Shown here: piece by piece, positions 60,564-64,000 of the stretch
How positions within the stretch are numbered: the stretch's first letter is position 1
Layout of the letters: each line of letters opens with the position of its first letter
Assembly: GCF_030378165.1 (NCBI RefSeq)
Contig: NZ_CP119766.1
Span: forward strand, 682,001 to 746,000
Length of the DNA stretch: 64,000 bases
Source of the DNA: Flavobacterium panacagri
Lineage (GTDB): Bacteria > Bacteroidota > Bacteroidia > Flavobacteriales > Flavobacteriaceae
Reading direction: 5' to 3'
Translations under genes and position numbers: made by a program
The notes under the pieces: model-generated
Databases searched by the model: none
Told to the model about the DNA's origin: nothing
What the model saw: the letters and a program-made list of their open reading frames with translations, nothing else

Positions 60564-61757
60564 TTATATAACTTTTAACATTTTACCGACAACTGTAAAG
60601 GCTTCTATGGCTTTATCCAAGTGTTCCTTTTCATGCGCCGCAGACAGTTGAACGCGTATTCTAGCCTTATCTTTCGGGACTACCGGAAAGAAGAATCCAA
60701 TCACATAAATTCCTTGTTTCAAAAGCTCGTTTGCCATCGTTTGTGATAATTTCGCATCGTATAACATAACTGGAACAATAGCCGAATCTCCATCTATAAT
60801 ATCAAAACCAGCTTTTTTCATGCCTTCTTTAAAATAGTTGGTATTCCACTCTAATTTATCACGAAGTGTGGTATCTTTTTCTAACAATTCGAAAACTTTT
60901 ATAGAAGCACCAACAATAGAAGGAGCCAAAGAATTTGAAAACAAATAAGGTCTTGAGCGCTGACGAAGAATTTCAATGATTTCTTTTTTAGCCGTTGTAT
61001 ATCCTCCCATTGCTCCTCCAAGTGCTTTTCCGAGAGTTCCTGTAATAATATCAACACGCCCCATAACACCTTTTGCTTCAAGAGTACCTTTTCCTGTCGC
61101 ACCAATAAAACCAGCAGCATGACATTCGTCCACCATAACCATCGCGTCATATTTATCTGCCAAATCACAGATTTTATCAAGTGGAGCAACTAGACCATCC
61201 ATAGAAAATACACCGTCGGTCACGATTAATTTAAAACGTGCTCCTGCTTCATTTGCTTTAATCAATTGCTGCTCTAAATCTTCCATATTGTTATTCTCAT
61301 AACGATAACGCGCCGCTTTACACAAACGAACTCCATCAATAATAGAAGCATGATTTAAACTATCCGAAATAATCGCATCATTTTCACCCAACAAAGGCTC
61401 AAAAACACCTCCATTTGCATCAAAAGCAGCAGCGTACAAGATAGTATCTTCTGTGCCATAAAAATCAGCAATCTTTTTTTCTAGTGTTTTATGAATATCT
61501 TGTGTTCCACAGATGAAACGAACAGACGACATTCCGAAACCATGAGTATCCAATGCATCTTTTGCAGCCTGCACCACTTCTGGATGCGACGAAAGTCCTA
61601 AATAGTTATTGGCACAAAAATTTAAAACCGTTTCTCCTGTTGAAATTTTAATTTCAGCACCTTGAGGAGACGTGATAATTCGCTCCTTTTTAAAAATTCC
61701 ATTTTCTTCGATTGTCTGCAGCTCGCTTTGCAGATGCTCTTTAATTTTACCGTACAT
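60564..61757 (-). CDS. kbl: glycine C-acetyltransferase (2-amino-3-ketobutyrate CoA ligase)
   Basis: 397 residues, the normal Kbl length. It belongs to the alpha-oxoamine synthase family (PLP fold type I). [15 protein letters not shown] lies near the N-terminus. [15 protein letters not shown] and [11 protein letters not shown] line the cofactor site, and the PLP lysine is in [15 protein letters not shown]. It converts 2-amino-3-oxobutyrate plus CoA to glycine and acetyl-CoA in threonine breakdown. No threonine dehydrogenase gene is next to it. Confidence 0.93.
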   Translation of the reverse strand: MYGKIKEHLQSELQTIEENGIFKKERIITSPQGAEIKISTGETVLNFCANNYLGLSSHPEVVQAAKDALDTHGFGMSSVRFICGTQDIHKTLEKKIADFYGTEDTILYAAAFDANGGVFEPLLGENDAIISDSLNHASIIDGVRLCKAARYRYENNNMEDLEQQLIKANEAGARFKLIVTDGVFSMDGLVAPLDKICDLADKYDAMVMVDECHAAGFIGATGKGTLEAKGVMGRVDIITGTLGKALGGAMGGYTTAKKEIIEILRQRSRPYLFSNSLAPSIVGASIKVFELLEKDTTLRDKLEWNTNYFKEGMKKAGFDIIDGDSAIVPVMLYDAKLSQTMANELLKQGIYVIGFFFPVVPKDKARIRVQLSAAHEKEHLDKAIEAFTVVGKMLKVI

Positions 61758-61839
61758 TTTTCACCTATTTAAAACGTTAAAAATTAACAACTTAACAAAA
61801 ATAAAGCTTCGTTATTTCTTTAACATCTGATTAATTTTT

Positions 61840-64000
61840 TCACAAATTTACCACTTCAATTTCCGACCCAATATACACCAATGCCTTTTTTAACACTTTG
61901 TATCCTAAATCTTCAATTGCATCTTGATATTCTTGAATTTGCTGCTGATATTTTGCATTAACAGCTCCAGTTTTATAATCCAACAAAAACGCTTCCTTAC
62001 TTTCTAAAAAAACAACTCTGTCTGGCTTTAAAATTCTTCCTTCTTTCTGAACAATGGTCTGTTCGTTTAAAACCGTATGACTTCCATCAAAACAGACTGC
62101 CAATTCAGGATGATTTACAATTTCACTTAACGTATTCAAAACCTGATCGCCCTGATCATAAGTTACCAAGCCATTTTCCAGTGCTTTTGTTACCGCCAAA
62201 TCAATATCTGACTTATCTTTTACAAAAGCCAAAATTTCATGCACAACATTCCCATAAGAAATTGCTTCCTGCTGGTGCGTTCCCCACATTAAAGCTTCTC
62301 GCTGGGCAATTTTTATGTTTTTCGGATTTAAAACTTCTTTTACTATCGGAATTGATTTTACCAAATCGACAGTTTTAGAGGCTTTCGAAAGCCTCGTTTT
62401 ATCACCGAATTCATAATTTAATTTTGTTTCATCATAAACTCCTTCATTAATTAAAAATTTAATAAAAAAAGAAGCCATATTATTTGGATACTCCCCATCT
62501 TTTCTTGCCTCAAGAGACTGAGAAATCACATACAATTGTTCTTCAGCACGAGTTAATGCAACATAAAGCACATTGATATTATCCAGCAATTCTTCCTGTT
62601 TTTTCAAATTAAAAACTGCCGATGCACTTTCTCCAAAACTTTCCACAACACTGCTGTTATCTACAAGTGCTTTCGGAACTCCTAAATCAACTTCGTCTGT
62701 ATCCAACCATAGTTTATCTTTTGGTTTACGATTATAATCTTCGTCTGCAAAAGGCATAATTACAACTGGAAACTCCAATCCTTTTGATTTATGAATGGTC
62801 ATAATACGAACTGCATTATTCCCCTCTGGCGACGGAATACTATATTTCTCTCCATTTTTATCCCAAAAAACTAAAAAATCTGCCACGCCCGACTGATTCC
62901 TGATGTCACGTTCCAAAACAATATCCAGAAAAAATTGAACATAAGCATTACCTTCTGACGGAAGAATAAATTTAGAAATTATAATCTCCACTGCTTCGTA
63001 TAGAGATTTCTTTCGAACATCTTTAAAAGAAAAAGAAACATCAAAAGTCAAAAGCCAGTCTTCAAATTCTTTTTCTATTTTATGATTCATTCCCATCGCA
63101 ATGAAATCATGAATTGGCATTGCCAAATCTTTGGTTGAAGATAAAAAGTGAAGGAAATTTGCTTTTGATTCTAAATCAGCACTATTACTCAAATAACGTA
63201 GTAAATGAACAATCAACCGAACTTCTGAAGCATTTTGAACCATCAAAGTCTCAGAAGACAAAAGAGGAATTCCCTGCTCTGTTAAATAATTTGCAATTGC
63301 AATTCCCTGACCTCTTTTACGAGTTAAAATCACAATATCTTTATATTCGAATCCTTGCTTTACAACTTCATGAATTGTATTTAAAGTTGCCAAAACATAC
63401 AAGTCAGATTTTTCAACCGTTTCTTCTTCATCCGCAAATTCATTTTTTTCTGCAACAGGAAGAAAAGAAATATTGACATACCCCCCTTTTTTCGAGTTTG
63501 TATTTTGAAAACTGTGATTCTCATATAAATCTTTATAATCTTCATTCGAAAACTCAGCAGAAATGAGTTTAAAAAAAGCATTATTAAATTCAATTACTTC
63601 ACTGTAACTACGGTAATTTGTATTTAAATGTCTAATCTGTTTATCCGGATTATTGAATGGATTTACCTCTTTGCTTAATTCAATAAATTGCTCTGCTTTA
63701 CCTCCGCGCCAGCGATAAATGGATTGTTTCGGATCACCAACAATCATCAGAGTTCCTTTATTCCCGAAATCATCTAAACCTGAAAGCGAGTTATCTATTA
63801 ATGGAATTAAATTCTGCCATTGCATCTCGGAAGTATCCTGAAATTCATCAATAAAAAAATTACGATAACGCTCTCCCAAACGCTCATAAATGAAAGGCGC
63901 CGGCTGATTCTGAATTTCTCGGTGAATAATGGCATTAAATTCAGAAATAGACAAAATGTTTTGTTCTGACTGAATTTTCGACAATTCATTACTAACCGTA
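61840..64000 (-). CDS. AddA-like UvrD-family helicase-nuclease, C-terminal part (gene continues past the window)
   Basis: The frame is open to the right edge (T-V-S-N-E-L-S-K before the nominal TTG start at 63984), so the N-terminal ATPase part with Walker A lies outside. Visible SF1 motifs are FFIDEFQDTSEMQW (II), MIVGDPKQSIYRWRGG (III), LNTNYRSYSEVI (IV), VRIMTIHKSKGLEFPVVI (V) and LYVALTRAEEQLYV (VI). The C-terminal RecB-like nuclease has ILKPDRVVFL and AFLLDYKTGAVNAKY. With the AddB-like gene at 56173 it would form an AddAB-type end-resection complex. Confidence 0.93.
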   Translation of the reverse strand, partial: TVSNELSKIQSEQNILSISEFNAIIHREIQNQPAPFIYERLGERYRNFFIDEFQDTSEMQWQNLIPLIDNSLSGLDDFGNKGTLMIVGDPKQSIYRWRGGKAEQFIELSKEVNPFNNPDKQIRHLNTNYRSYSEVIEFNNAFFKLISAEFSNEDYKDLYENHSFQNTNSKKGGYVNISFLPVAEKNEFADEEETVEKSDLYVLATLNTIHEVVKQGFEYKDIVILTRKRGQGIAIANYLTEQGIPLLSSETLMVQNASEVRLIVHLLRYLSNSADLESKANFLHFLSSTKDLAMPIHDFIAMGMNHKIEKEFEDWLLTFDVSFSFKDVRKKSLYEAVEIIISKFILPSEGNAYVQFFLDIVLERDIRNQSGVADFLVFWDKNGEKYSIPSPEGNNAVRIMTIHKSKGLEFPVVIMPFADEDYNRKPKDKLWLDTDEVDLGVPKALVDNSSVVESFGESASAVFNLKKQEELLDNINVLYVALTRAEEQLYVISQSLEARKDGEYPNNMASFFIKFLINEGVYDETKLNYEFGDKTRLSKASKTVDLVKSIPIVKEVLNPKNIKIAQREALMWGTHQQEAISYGNVVHEILAFVKDKSDIDLAVTKALENGLVTYDQGDQVLNTLSEIVNHPELAVCFDGSHTVLNEQTIVQKEGRILKPDRVVFLESKEAFLLDYKTGAVNAKYQQQIQEYQDAIEDLGYKVLKKALVYIGSEIEVVNL

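Noticed and set aside
1..64000. CRISPR arrays, prophage or defence islands
   Set aside because: No regularly spaced 25-40-bp repeats with unique spacers, no cas, integrase or phage structural genes, and no restriction-modification operon were seen; the only related item is the orphan Vsr.

Overview
The window looks like chromosome of a Flavobacterium species (Bacteroidota). It is AT-rich and carries SusC/SusD genes with an ECF-sigma/FecR switch, a cytochrome b558-type succinate dehydrogenase, a mevalonate-type HMG-CoA synthase, TSP3/OmpA proteins, and many promoters of the Bacteroidota form TTG-N19..21-TAnnTTTG. No phage, CRISPR array or large foreign island is visible. The only complete mobile element is one IS3-family insertion sequence.

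Layout. 1-4550: the 3' end of an S9 peptidase, a hybrid sensor histidine kinase, and a convergent sigma-54-dependent response regulator. 4600-6600: a tandem array of five paralogous secreted PepSY-like proteins with its own terminator, preceded by 20-bp-spaced direct repeats and a sigma-54-like -24 box. 6600-12300: housekeeping genes accC-accB-fabH, rpmF-DUF177, pdxA and divergent ribE. 12300-20110: a small membrane protein, an orphan Vsr endonuclease, tRNA(CAU), methylmalonyl-CoA epimerase, two poorly known envelope proteins, an Ig-like lipoprotein and an omega-amidase. 20290-25230: a probable D-amino-acid utilisation locus (GntP/DsdX-type permease, RidA, D-threonine aldolase/D-serine dehydratase-like enzyme, M19 dipeptidase, DeoR regulator). 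It is followed by a GH20 hexosaminidase with a PA14 domain, sdhCAB and HMG-CoA synthase.

33000-41500 is an accessory stretch: hypothetical membrane proteins, a LytTR regulator, two acetyltransferase genes apparently collapsed into each other by a deletion, an XRE regulator with a probably leaderless mRNA, and several families of palindromic intergenic repeats. 41500-46640 holds an Xaa-Pro aminopeptidase, a repeat-rich intergenic region, the IS3-family element (TTA target duplication, A AAA AAG frameshift site) inserted just downstream of ferritin, and an AIM24-family protein. 46690-53940 is a SusCD transport pair with FecR anti-sigma and divergent ECF sigma factor, with no degradative enzyme next to it. 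53940-64000 holds an alpha/beta hydrolase, two small roadblock-like proteins, a 47-residue gene with clear promoter and terminator, and an AddA/AddB-like repair pair separated by an OmpA-TSP3 porin and kbl.

All calls come from reading the sequence and from family knowledge; no database search was run. The least familiar items are the five-gene PepSY-like array with its sigma-54-style upstream region, the fused GNAT remnants, the IS that separated ferritin from its likely terminator, and the structured intergenic repeats.
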